This document shows positions 1 to 7,019 of a stretch of DNA of 47,500 nucleotides, piece by piece. Source of the stretch: an uncultured bacterium (GTDB lineage Bacteria; Bacillota; Clostridia; Oscillospirales; CAG-272); assembly GCA_945920215.1 (NCBI GenBank), contig CAMEJM010000012.1:1-47500 (forward strand). The letters are read 5' to 3'. Below the pieces are notes generated by a model. It did no database searches. It was not told the origin of the DNA and saw only the letters and a list, made by a program, of their open reading frames with translations. The translations under genes were made by a program, and so were the position numbers. Every line of letters starts with the position of its first letter. The stretch's first letter is position 1.

Positions 1-525
1 GCGGAAATCACAGCGCTGACAGCGGGAAATAATGGTGGACGGCAGCTTGGAAAGCTCGGTGGTCGCCAAAATGAACAGCACGTAAGAGGGCGGCTCCTCC
101 AGCGTTTTGAGCAGAGCGTTGAAAGCGCTCGGACTCATCATATGCACCTCGTCGATGATGTACACGCGATACTTCAACTCCGCGGGCATAAACACGATTT
201 CTTCCTTGAGGTCACGGACGTTATCCACGCCGTTGTTGGACGCGGCGTCCATTTCAATGACGTCTGTGGCGGCGCCGGCGTCGATAGCGCGGCACGCCTC
301 GCACCGGTTACAGGGGTTCCCGTTCTGCGGGTGCAGGCAGTTGACCGCCTTGGCAAGGATCTTGGCACAGGTGGTTTTGCCTGTCCCACGGGAGCCGCAG
401 AACAGGTATGCGTGTGAGATTTTCCCCTCAGACACCTGATATTTGAGAATATCGGTGATCTGTTTCTGCCCGCATACATCGTCAAACGTCTGCGGACGCC
501 AAGTGCGATACAACGCGCGATACAT
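1..525 (-). CDS. dnaX: DNA polymerase III gamma/tau subunit, N-terminal part (runs off the window)
   Basis: The reading frame is open from an ATG at 525 to the first base of the window, giving about 175 residues of the clamp-loader ATPase. It starts MYRALYRTWRPQTFDDV, the usual DnaX opening. It continues with the Walker A segment GSRGTGKTTCAKILAKA, a four-cysteine zinc module (CLHPQNGNPCNRCEAC) and the Walker B/DEVH segment IIDEVHMMS. The protein loads the sliding clamp and organises the replicative polymerase. A GGAGGG ribosome site lies 9 bases before the ATG. The SRP RNA lies just upstream on the same strand, the classic Firmicutes ffs-dnaX order. The C-terminal part is outside the window, so tau length or frameshifting cannot be judged. 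Confidence 0.96.
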   Translation of the reverse strand, partial: MYRALYRTWRPQTFDDVCGQKQITDILKYQVSEGKISHAYLFCGSRGTGKTTCAKILAKAVNCLHPQNGNPCNRCEACRAIDAGAATDVIEMDAASNNGVDNVRDLKEEIVFMPAELKYRVYIIDEVHMMSPSAFNALLKTLEEPPSYVLFILATTELSKLPSTIISRCQRCDFR

Positions 526-550
526 ACCGGATTGCCCTCCCCAAGGTCAA

Positions 551-601
551 GATAAAAAACAAGGTGCGGAACCGATGGGGTGTCCCCCGCTTTCCCGCAC
601 C
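551..601 (-). terminator. Rho-independent terminator after the SRP RNA
   Basis: On the minus strand a GGTGCGG/CCGCACC-type stem (563-601) is followed by a T-rich run, TTGTTTTTTATC. It lies between the SRP RNA and dnaX. A second perfect 7-bp hairpin (CGCATGG/CCATGCG, 601-619) directly precedes it. Confidence 0.75.
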
Positions 602-614
602 GCATGGATACGCC

Positions 615-932
615 ATGCGTGTCAGACAACGAATCATACGCCGCACTCTGGATACGCTCTTTACACCCGTTAACCGCAGTCTCCGCTCCAAACAGGCTTC
701 CTCACGGCACATCGGGTACACTGTTTAATGCTGCTTGGTCCCCCACCTGACATGGTTCACAGCTCCCGATTGCGCAAGACCCATCCTTCAACACGAATTC
801 TGCGGCGCAGACAGCACAAGGAGCAACCGCAAGCGCGGCTTCACCCCCGCTATAGCGGATTTCGGGTACAGGGCACCGCTACCGCCCCGGCTAGTATGAT
901 TCTGCCTGACACGCAAAGCACAGTCAGCCATC
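615..932 (-). ncRNA. ffs: Signal recognition particle RNA, large (Alu-domain) type
   Basis: The minus strand carries the conserved SRP core GTGAACCATGTCAGG (plus 746-760), followed by AAGCAGCATTAA. It also has the 5' Alu-domain segment CTAGCCGGG...GGTAGCGGTGCCCTGTA familiar from Bacillus scRNA. The two ends pair over about 20 bases (894-914 with 617-639), closing a rod of about 300 nt. The RNA forms SRP with Ffh and targets membrane proteins co-translationally. Exact ends are inferred from the promoter (start near 932) and the closing helix. The apical loop differs slightly from the commonest GGAAGC form (GGGGGACCAAGC). Confidence 0.93.
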
Positions 933-938
933 CCTCAT

Positions 939-967
939 AGTATACCAAAGGGCGGCATGAAATGCAA
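939..967 (-). promoter_or_regulatory. Sigma-A promoter of the SRP RNA
   Basis: On the minus strand, -35 TTGCAT and -10 TATACT are separated by 17 bases. Predicted start near 932, just before the 5' end of the RNA. Confidence 0.85.
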
Positions 968-993
968 GCATCTGCGTGAAATTCTCTCAAAAA

Positions 994-1710
994 TCAAATG
1001 ACCATCCCGCCGTTGGGACTGATGACCTGTCCCGTGATAAACCCGGCTCCCTCACCGGCGAGATAGACGGCGCACGCCGCGATTTCCTCCGGAGTACCCA
1101 GCCTGCCGAGCGGCGTCTCGTCACAGAGCGTCCTCAAGTCCTGCTCCGACAGCGCGGCATTCATATCGGTTGCAATCACGCCGGGAGCGATACAGTTGAC
1201 CGTGATACCGGACGGTCCAAGTTCCTTGGCAAGCGCGCGGGTCATGCCGATCAGCGCCGCTTTAGAGGCGGAATAATGCACCTCGCAGGAAGAACCCGTC
1301 AGCCCCCAGATGGAAGATATGTTGATGATTCTCCCGCTTTTCTCGTGAATCATATGCGGGAGTACCGCCTGCGTTGCGTAAAACGCGCCGTCCAGGTTGA
1401 CCGCCATGGTTCTGTGCCATTCCTGCGCCGTAATATCCGAAAACAAGCGGAAAGAAGCAATACCCGCGTTATTGACAAGGACATCGACCCCACCGTTTTT
1501 GCGTGTCGCCTCCTCGACCGCCGCACGGACCGCCGCTTCCTCTCCCACATCCGCGCACAGCGCCAAAGCGCCCGTCTCGGCGGCAAGTGCTTTTGCCGCT
1601 TCCGCGGAAGAAATGTAGGTGAAGCTCACTCGGTCCCCTGCTTTTATAAAGGCGCGTACCGCGGCGGCGCCGATCCCGCGGGATCCTCCCGTAATGAAAA
1701 CATGTCTCAT
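994..1710 (-). CDS. SDR-family oxidoreductase, 3-oxoacyl-ACP reductase (FabG)-like
   Basis: The 238-residue protein is a classical short-chain dehydrogenase: TGGSRGIG cofactor loop at residues 7-14, NNAG at 80-83, catalytic Ser133, Tyr146 and Lys150 (YSASK), and a C-terminal PNGGMVI end. Such enzymes reduce 3-oxoacyl-ACP or similar ketones with NAD(P)H in the cytoplasm. It stands alone, away from other fatty-acid genes, so the substrate is not fixed by context and a dedicated FabG role is only one possibility. Start ATG 1710 is supported by homology of the first residues to the family. It has its own promoter, overlapped by a palindrome. Confidence 0.9.
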   Translation of the reverse strand: MRHVFITGGSRGIGAAAVRAFIKAGDRVSFTYISSAEAAKALAAETGALALCADVGEEAAVRAAVEEATRKNGGVDVLVNNAGIASFRLFSDITAQEWHRTMAVNLDGAFYATQAVLPHMIHEKSGRIINISSIWGLTGSSCEVHYSASKAALIGMTRALAKELGPSGITVNCIAPGVIATDMNAALSEQDLRTLCDETPLGRLGTPEEIAACAVYLAGEGAGFITGQVISPNGGMVI

Positions 1711-1746
1711 AACTGTGTTGCGGGCGCGGCAATCGCGCCTCTCCTA

Positions 1747-1792
1747 ATTGTATAGTATGTAAATTATACAATACAGCACAGGAATAAGTCAA
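1747..1792 (-). promoter_or_regulatory. Promoter of the SDR gene with overlapping operator-like palindrome
   Basis: On the minus strand, -35 TTGACT (1787-1792) and -10 TATAAT (1763-1768) lie 18 bases apart. A perfect inverted repeat ATTGTATA / TATACAAT (1747-1754 and 1765-1772, 10-base spacer) covers the -10 box and the start site, the position of a repressor operator. No regulator can be assigned. Confidence 0.75.
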
Positions 1793-1828
1793 GTTATGAA
1801 AACGTGTTTTCATCCGATAAGGCGAGAG

Positions 1829-1857
1829 TTGCAAAGCAAGCGTTTTTTTGATATAAT
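1829..1857 (+). promoter_or_regulatory. Sigma-A promoter of the winged-helix regulator gene
   Basis: -35 TTGCAA and -10 TATAAT with 17-base spacing, 30 bases before the ATG at 1887. It is divergent from the SDR promoter. Confidence 0.8.
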
Positions 1858-1886
1858 TCTGGTAAAACCCAACTTAGGAGACCGTC

Positions 1887-2552
1887 ATGATACTTGTTCT
1901 TTGTTCGGATGAGGACGTTGTGCTGCGGTGGCGCAGACTTCTCTTTTCACGCGGATTTCTGAGCAACTCGGTCAGTTACCGCTACGCCATTAACACGCAT
2001 TTTCAATCAGAGACAGAAGCCGTGCTGATTCCCATGCCGCATGACCCTGCCAAACCCATGCGCTTCTGCTATTCATGGCACCCGCGCCACCCGAACATCC
2101 CGGTGGTGATGATTACCTCTCCCCTTCGCGACGCCACGCGCGATGAAGAAGAAGCGGACATCCGCCTGTCCTCCGATCTGGCGCCCGCCGTCCTGATGGA
2201 CCGATTACTGCTGGGGCTTTCCGCCTTTCACGGAAGAGATATTGCAGATTGCGTCAAGGGACCCGCGCGCGACCACATGATGATGCCTGCACCCACTTGG
2301 GGCGGCGTCCCGTTTCATCTGACGCCCACCGAACGCACCATTTTCCGTTATCTGCTTCAGATTTATCCGCAGACAGCGACCGCCAAGGAACTTCTGCGCA
2401 ACTGCTCGAAGCCCGGTACCTCTCCCACGCTGTGCAATATTCCGAGCCATATTTACCGTATCAATCTCAAAGCCACCCAGGCGTTCGGACACCATGTCAT
2501 CGGTATGCCGCAGGGAATCGGCTACCGCCTGCTCTCGCCGGACGAGCTTTGA
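1887..2552 (+). CDS. Winged-helix regulator with degenerate receiver-like N-terminus
   Basis: The 221-residue protein ends in an OmpR/PhoB-like winged helix (about residues 145-216: LTPTERTIFRYLL ... VIGMPQGIGYRLL). The first 110 residues resemble a receiver fold (ILVLCSDED at the start, VVMITSP later). However, the position of the phosphorylated aspartate reads AVLIPMP, and no conserved switch lysine is apparent. I infer a phosphorylation-independent or atypical DNA-binding regulator. There is no neighbouring histidine kinase. AGGAG precedes the ATG, with a promoter upstream and a terminator hairpin behind it, so it is monocistronic. Confidence 0.75.
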   Translation: MILVLCSDEDVVLRWRRLLFSRGFLSNSVSYRYAINTHFQSETEAVLIPMPHDPAKPMRFCYSWHPRHPNIPVVMITSPLRDATRDEEEADIRLSSDLAPAVLMDRLLLGLSAFHGRDIADCVKGPARDHMMMPAPTWGGVPFHLTPTERTIFRYLLQIYPQTATAKELLRNCSKPGTSPTLCNIPSHIYRINLKATQAFGHHVIGMPQGIGYRLLSPDEL

Positions 2553-2598
2553 GAGGGCACGCTGCAAATACATCTTCCGGCGTAAAACAAGCATTTAT

Positions 2599-2632
2599 CC
2601 GCATATGCTGTGACATATGCGGACTTTTGTTT
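2599..2632 (+). terminator. Terminator between the regulator gene and sigK
   Basis: Perfect 9-bp hairpin CCGCATATG / CATATGCGG with a 6-base loop, followed by ACTTTTGTTTT. Confidence 0.75.
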
Positions 2633-2645
2633 TGGGAGGATTGTT

Positions 2646-3356
2646 ATGTTTCGGTTACTTCAAAAGCTGTTCGGACATCTGGCGTCCCTCATCCTCGGCA
2701 TCTCCACGGGGCAGAATTATCCGCCGCCGCTGCCGCGCGCCGAAGAAACCGCGCTGTTCCTGCGCATGAAAGAAACGGGCGACGAGGAAGCGCGCGCCGC
2801 ACTGATTGAACACAATCTGCGGCTGGTGGCACATATCGTGCGCAAATACTACACAGGCTACCAAAGCAGTGACGAACTGATTTCCATCGGCTCCGTGGGG
2901 CTGATCAAAGCGGTGGATTCCTTCAAAGCGGAAAACGGCGCACGCTTCGCCACATACGGCGCGAAATGTATTCAAAACGAGATTCTGATGTTTTTCCGCG
3001 CGCAGAAAAAACTGTCGCAAGAGGTTTCCCTCTCCGACGCCATTGACGTCGACCGTGACGGCAATCCGCTGACATACATCGACATCATCGGCGACGACAC
3101 CGACATCCCGCGGGAGCTTGACCGCAAGATGAACATAGAACGGCTCGGAAAAATGATATACACGGTGCTGGACGACCGTGAGCGCGAGATTATCTGCCTG
3201 CGTTACGGACTTGGCGGCATTCCCTCAAAAACCCAACGGGAGGTGGCGAAGCAGCTCGGGATTTCCCGCTCCTATGTTTCCCGCATCGAAAAAAAGGCGC
3301 TTGATAAGCTCCGCCGCGAATTCGGGGACTGCATTCCGGATTTCTCGGACAACTGA
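2646..3356 (+). CDS. sigK: Sporulation RNA polymerase sigma-K factor
   Basis: This 236-residue sigma-70-family factor has the SigK layout. A hydrophobic pro-sequence (MFRLLQKLFGHLASLIL) of about 20 residues would tether and silence the factor until cleavage. Region 2 follows (HNLRLVAHIVRKYY, DELISIGSVGLIKAVDSF, FATYGAKCIQNEILMFFRA), and region 4 carries the helix-turn-helix TQREVAKQLGISRSYVSRIEKKAL. SigK directs late mother-cell transcription (coat, cortex). The gene is intact here, without a skin-like interruption. Start 2646 is chosen because GGGAGG lies 6 bases upstream and the pro-sequence then matches the family; a longer in-frame start at 2610 falls inside the terminator hairpin. The main alternative would be SigE, but the processing sequence and region 4 fit SigK better. 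Confidence 0.9.
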   Translation: MFRLLQKLFGHLASLILGISTGQNYPPPLPRAEETALFLRMKETGDEEARAALIEHNLRLVAHIVRKYYTGYQSSDELISIGSVGLIKAVDSFKAENGARFATYGAKCIQNEILMFFRAQKKLSQEVSLSDAIDVDRDGNPLTYIDIIGDDTDIPRELDRKMNIERLGKMIYTVLDDREREIICLRYGLGGIPSKTQREVAKQLGISRSYVSRIEKKALDKLRREFGDCIPDFSDN

Positions 3357-3449
3357 ACTTCGGTGACCCGTTTTCCTTTTGTTTTCCGTATTTTTCAAAG
3401 AATTGCCTTTTGAAAATGCATAACCGCGGCGTCGGGTGGCACACTAAAA

Positions 3450-3478
3450 GTGACGAACAAATGTTTCGTTACTATGTT
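3450..3478 (+). promoter_or_regulatory. Promoter with a LexA-type SOS box
   Basis: CGAACAAATGTTTC at 3454-3467 matches the Gram-positive LexA/DinR consensus CGAACRNRYGTTYC at every position. It sits between a weak -35 (GTGACG, 3450-3455) and -10 (TATGTT, 3473-3478) spaced 17 bases apart, where a repressor would block transcription of the gene at 3494. Confidence 0.6.
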
Positions 3479-3493
3479 AGGGGGTTGTCAGCA

Positions 3494-3709
3494 ATGATAC
3501 TTGACAGAATTGCTTTGGTACTCACCATCATCGGCGCGCTCAACTGGGGCAGCATCGGTCTGTTCTCCTTTGACGTTGTAGCGTGGATCTGCGGCGGACA
3601 GGGCGCGGTCTTCGCAAGAATCATCTATACGATCGTTGCACTTGCGGGACTGTGGTGCATCTCCCTGCTGTTCAGACCTCGCGAGGAAGCAGCGCACACA
3701 GCCGAATGA
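3494..3709 (+). CDS. DUF378-family small membrane protein
   Basis: The 71-residue protein starts MILDRIALVLTIIGALNWGSIG, the signature of DUF378, and has two predicted membrane helices (about residues 5-25 and 38-58) joined by FSFDVVAWICGGQGA. The function of the family is unknown. Start 3494 is chosen because GGGGG lies about 9 bases upstream and family members begin with this motif; the longer frame from 3410 would overlap the promoter. The promoter carries a LexA-type box. A terminator-like hairpin follows. Confidence 0.85.
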   Translation: MILDRIALVLTIIGALNWGSIGLFSFDVVAWICGGQGAVFARIIYTIVALAGLWCISLLFRPREEAAHTAE

Positions 3710-3740
3710 CGGCACCCACGCGCAAGGGGTGACCGACGGT

Positions 3741-3778
3741 AGGGCACAGCGGTGTCACGCCGTCCGGTTGCCCTTTTT
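3741..3778 (+). terminator. Probable terminator after the DUF378 gene
   Basis: AGGGCA / TGCCCT stem with an inner CGG/CCG pairing, followed by TTTTT. Confidence 0.55.
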
Positions 3779-3922
3779 CACATCTGCAGGAGAATTTCAA
3801 TACCATATTAGTGAGAGACTTTTTTCCGTCGTGTGATTAAAAAGCCGGGATGTGGCAAAGACTATGTATGCGGAAATACCATCCAAATACGGAAAGGAAA
3901 GCGCGAAAGCGAACATACGGAA

Positions 3923-4333
3923 ATGAACATAAAGCGCGGCGATATTTTCTATGCCGACCTCTCCCCCGTTGTCGGCAGTGAGCAAGGGGGTCTGCGCCCC
4001 GTCCTGATAGTGCAGAATGACATCGGCAACCGCTACAGTCCTACGGTGATTGCCGCCGCCATCACCAGCAAGCTCGGCAAAGCCAAACTGCCGACGCACA
4101 TTGACATTTTCGCCTCAGAGGTGGGGCTGACAAAGGATTCCGTTGTTCTCTTGGAACAGATCCGCACCCTTGACAAGCGCCGTCTGCGTGAAAAAATGGG
4201 GCATTTGCCGGAGCAGGTCATGGAGCGCGTCAATGACGCCATCACGGTCAGTTTCGGTCTGTCGGAGGCGCCTGCGGCGCGCCCCATCCCGGCAGCGGAG
4301 CCGAATCTCCGGGAGGTTTCCCCGAACGTCTGA
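3923..4333 (+). CDS. mazF: MazF/NdoA-type endoribonuclease toxin (PemK family), no adjacent antitoxin
   Basis: From residue 1 the protein reads [20 protein letters not shown] and continues [38 protein letters not shown] and [15 protein letters not shown]. This is very close to Bacillus NdoA (EndoA) along its whole length. The family cleaves mRNA at short specific sequences. The protein is 136 residues, about 20 longer than usual because of a proline/alanine-rich tail. In Bacillus the antitoxin ndoAI lies directly upstream, next to alr. Here no MazE-like frame exists between 3357 and 3923, and alr is 12.5 kb away. Start 3923 is chosen by homology; an in-frame extension upstream looks non-coding, and the ribosome site is weak. 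Confidence 0.92.
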   Translation: MNIKRGDIFYADLSPVVGSEQGGLRPVLIVQNDIGNRYSPTVIAAAITSKLGKAKLPTHIDIFASEVGLTKDSVVLLEQIRTLDKRRLREKMGHLPEQVMERVNDAITVSFGLSEAPAARPIPAAEPNLREVSPNV

Positions 4334-4334
4334 C

Positions 4335-4363
4335 TTGACTTTTCGCGGTGATCGGACTATAAT
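4335..4363 (+). promoter_or_regulatory. Sigma-A promoter of the acyl-ACP thioesterase gene
   Basis: -35 TTGACT and -10 TATAAT, 17-base spacing, 34 bases before the ATG. Confidence 0.85.
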
Positions 4364-4396
4364 TTTCCTCGGTTTTCAAACAAACGGAGGAAGAAA

Positions 4397-5116
4397 ATGA
4401 GCTGGACGATTCACCTGACCACCGACGCGCACGACGAGGACTACAACCGCGTTATCCGCGCCTCCGCCATTCTGCGCTACCTGCAAATCGCAGCCAACAC
4501 GCAGCTGCACGAATGCGGACCTACAACCGAAGAATTACTGGCAGCGGGGCAAGCCTTCCTTCTGAGTTCCATTGACATGACGTTTCACCGTGCCCTGCCG
4601 TCATACCGGGAAATCGAATGCACGACTTGGCCATGCCCGGCGCGCGGCTTCACTTTTCCGCGCTGCTACACCCTTTCCGACCGTGAGGGCGAGGCAGTCC
4701 GCGCTGTCTCGCAATGGGCGCTGATCGACATTGCGAGCAAAAATATCCTGCGTGCCTCGGATGTGTCCTTTTCCCTGCAGACGGAGCCGCCGCTTGAAAC
4801 GCGCGTCGTACGGTTCACCGTGCCGCATATCTCCGAGATGCGCCTTGCGGGCACCTACCCCGTCACGTATGGGCAGACCGACCTCAACCATCATCTCAAC
4901 AACACCTACTATCCCGATATGTTCACATCGTTTGTCTCCATGGACGCGCGCCGCGTAACCCACCTCGGCATCCGTTTCCTGCATGAAGCGCCCCTGGGAG
5001 AAGTCCTGTCCGTCTACGTCCGGGAGGAGGGCGATACCTGCCGCTTCGTTTCCGTGCGCACCGACGGGCAGATCAACGCAGAAGCGGAAATTACTTTTGC
5101 GCCGCTTGAGGCATAA
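4397..5116 (+). CDS. Acyl-ACP thioesterase (FatA/FatB-type, double hotdog)
   Basis: The 239-residue protein fits the bacterial acyl-ACP thioesterase family. It has two hotdog halves, the first with NRVIRASAILRYLQIAANTQLHECG and the second with YPVTYGQTDLNHHLNNTYYPDM. The second holds the Asn/His catalytic segment (DLNHHLNNTYY). It would hydrolyse acyl-ACP to free fatty acid in the cytoplasm. It has its own promoter, a good GGAGGA ribosome site, and a strong terminator behind it, so it is a single-gene unit. No fatty-acid biosynthesis genes are adjacent. Confidence 0.88.
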   Translation: MSWTIHLTTDAHDEDYNRVIRASAILRYLQIAANTQLHECGPTTEELLAAGQAFLLSSIDMTFHRALPSYREIECTTWPCPARGFTFPRCYTLSDREGEAVRAVSQWALIDIASKNILRASDVSFSLQTEPPLETRVVRFTVPHISEMRLAGTYPVTYGQTDLNHHLNNTYYPDMFTSFVSMDARRVTHLGIRFLHEAPLGEVLSVYVREEGDTCRFVSVRTDGQINAEAEITFAPLEA

Positions 5117-5140
5117 TATATCATCATACGACATACTCCG

Positions 5141-5177
5141 ACCGATATGATTTTGTCAAATCATATCGGTTTTTTTC
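5141..5177 (+). terminator. Strong terminator after the thioesterase gene
   Basis: Perfect 13-bp stem (ACCGATATGATTT, 5141-5153, with its complement 5158-5170), TGTC loop, then TTTTTTT. Confidence 0.9.
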
Positions 5178-5264
5178 TATTAACGCCGCAAGGTTCTTTT
5201 GGTACATTTCCCCGCATACAATGAAGTGTATTACAAACAAAAGAATCTGAAAAAGGAGTATGAT

Positions 5265-6197
5265 ATGTATCCGTATCAACCTGAGGGGTCCCTCTTTGGG
5301 GGAATTGAAAACCAAGAATTTCTCAGCAGTCGTCCCGGACTGGAAAAGGCAATGGAAAAGCAAAAGATATTGGAAGCGGTAGCCCTGCTCTGCGACAATG
5401 ATTTTTGCCTGCACTTCGACCTTGGCGCTATGCGCGGCATCATGCCGCGGGAGGAGGTCGCCCTGACGCGCGGCGGGGAGGAAGTCAAAGACATCGCGGT
5501 GCTGACCCGAGTGGGCAAGCCCGTCTGCTTCAAGGTCATCGGCTTTTCGCGCGATGCGGACGGTGAAATCTGCGCCATGCTCTCCCGCCGCGCCGCACAA
5601 CAGGAGTGTATGACCCACTACATATCTTCCCTTGTTCCCGGGGACATCATTCCCGCCACCGTCACGCACCTTGAAAACTTCGGCGCCTTTGTCGACATCG
5701 GCTGCGGCATCATTTCCCTTTTGTCCATCGACAGCATTTCCGTCTCCCGCATTTCTCACCCGCGCGTGCGCTTCTCGCCCGGCGACAAAATCTTTGCCGT
5801 GGTGAAAAGCATTGACGAGGAGGGGCGCATTTACATCTCCCACCGGGAGCTGCTCGGCAACTGGGAGGAAAACGCGGCGCTGTTCACCCCCGGTCAGACG
5901 GTCGCCGGCATTGTCCGCTCCATTGAGCCGTACGGTATTTTCGTGGAACTGACGCCGAACCTTGCGGGTCTGGCGGAACTCAAAGAGGGGGTCGAGGTGA
6001 ATCAGATTGCCGCGGTTTACATCAAGAGTATTCTGCCGGAAAAAATGAAAATCAAGCTGATTATCATTGATTCCCAAACAGCCGACCGCACTGTCAAGCC
6101 CATGCGATATTTTACCGATACGCGCGAAACGCCCCATATCGACGCATGGCGTTATTCCCCCACCTGCTGCGACCGTGTGATCGAAAGCGTTTTCTGA
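5265..6197 (+). CDS. S1-type RNA-binding protein (RpsA-like)
   Basis: The 310-residue protein contains at least two S1 OB-fold domains. One is at about residues 122-190 (GDIIPATVTHLENFGAFVDI ... IYISHREL) and another at about 205-265 (GQTVAGIVRSIEPYGIFVEL). A diverged domain precedes them (LHFDLGAMRGIMPREE). Proteins of this kind in Clostridia bind mRNA or the ribosome and are often annotated as S1 homologues; the four-to-six-domain architecture of true ribosomal S1 is absent. Start 5265 follows AAGGAG by 6 bases; a longer in-frame start at 5199 has no ribosome site. Confidence 0.82.
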   Translation: MYPYQPEGSLFGGIENQEFLSSRPGLEKAMEKQKILEAVALLCDNDFCLHFDLGAMRGIMPREEVALTRGGEEVKDIAVLTRVGKPVCFKVIGFSRDADGEICAMLSRRAAQQECMTHYISSLVPGDIIPATVTHLENFGAFVDIGCGIISLLSIDSISVSRISHPRVRFSPGDKIFAVVKSIDEEGRIYISHRELLGNWEENAALFTPGQTVAGIVRSIEPYGIFVELTPNLAGLAELKEGVEVNQIAAVYIKSILPEKMKIKLIIIDSQTADRTVKPMRYFTDTRETPHIDAWRYSPTCCDRVIESVF

Positions 6198-6264
6198 GCG
6201 ACTTGATTCTCTCCCCCTCGCGTGCTAAAATAAAAGAAAAAGCGCGCATGAGGGGGATTTTTGT

Positions 6265-6945
6265 ATGCTCAGGCTCGGAAATGACTGGGACGAAATCATC
6301 GGCGGGGAGTTTGAAAAGCCCTACTACCTTGCCCTGCGGGAATTTCTGAAAACCGAATATTCCACCAAGCGTATCTATCCGGATATGTACCATATCTTCA
6401 ACGCACTGAAAAGCACGCCGTACCACGCAGTCAAGGCTGTGATTCTGGGGCAGGACCCCTATCACGGTCCCGGACAGGCGCACGGTCTTTGCTTTTCGGT
6501 ACAGCCGGGAGTGGAGCCACCCCCCTCTCTTGTGAATATCTTTAAGGAGCTGCACAGCGATCTCGGAATGCCCCGCCCGAAAAGCGGCTGCCTGCAAAAA
6601 TGGGCGCAGGAGGGAGTTCTGCTCCTGAACACGACCCTGACGGTGCGCGCAGGCGCGCCCCAAAGCCACAAGGGGCACGGCTGGGAGACCTTTACCGACG
6701 CGGTGATCGAAGCGCTTGACCGCGCGCCGCACCCCATTGTATTCCTCTTGTGGGGCGGAAATGCACGCGCCAAAAAAGCCCTGATTCACAACCCCCGCCA
6801 CTTGGTGCTGGAAGCGGCGCATCCAAGCCCGCTTTCCGCCTACAACGGTTTTTTTGGCTGTCGCCATTTTTCCCGCTGCAACGCATTTTTGACGCAGAAC
6901 GGAATTGCTCCCGTGCGTTGGGACGTGCTGTGCGACGAGGACTGA
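6265..6945 (+). CDS. ung: Uracil-DNA glycosylase, family 1
   Basis: The 226-residue enzyme shows both family-1 signatures: the water-activating loop GQDPYHGPGQAHGL (Asp64) and the C-terminal HPSPLSAYNGFFGCRHFS (His186). Between them is the uracil-binding segment LLLNTTLTV. It removes uracil from DNA to start base-excision repair. Length is normal. A GGGGG ribosome site precedes the ATG, and a strong inverted repeat follows the gene. Confidence 0.97.
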   Translation: MLRLGNDWDEIIGGEFEKPYYLALREFLKTEYSTKRIYPDMYHIFNALKSTPYHAVKAVILGQDPYHGPGQAHGLCFSVQPGVEPPPSLVNIFKELHSDLGMPRPKSGCLQKWAQEGVLLLNTTLTVRAGAPQSHKGHGWETFTDAVIEALDRAPHPIVFLLWGGNARAKKALIHNPRHLVLEAAHPSPLSAYNGFFGCRHFSRCNAFLTQNGIAPVRWDVLCDED

Positions 6946-6971
6946 CGGCGTTTGTTTCTTCTGTTGCAATG

Positions 6972-7012
6972 ACAAAGCGGAGGCGTATTTTCAGCCTCCG
7001 CTTTGTACTTTT
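6972..7012. terminator. Bidirectional terminator between ung and the ABC permease gene
   Basis: Perfect 13-bp stem ACAAAGCGGAGGC (6972-6984) with its complement at 6994-7006 and a 9-base loop. It serves the converging genes on both sides. Confidence 0.85.
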
Positions 7013-7019
7013 GAAGCAA

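Noticed and set aside
976-1755. Long plus-strand open frame opposite the SDR gene
   Set aside because: Pure antisense shadow of a GC-rich gene; the minus strand carries full SDR motifs.
5124-6137. 337-residue minus-strand frame opposite the S1-domain gene
   Set aside because: No recognisable domain, overlaps the terminator at 5141, and the plus strand has clear S1 domains.
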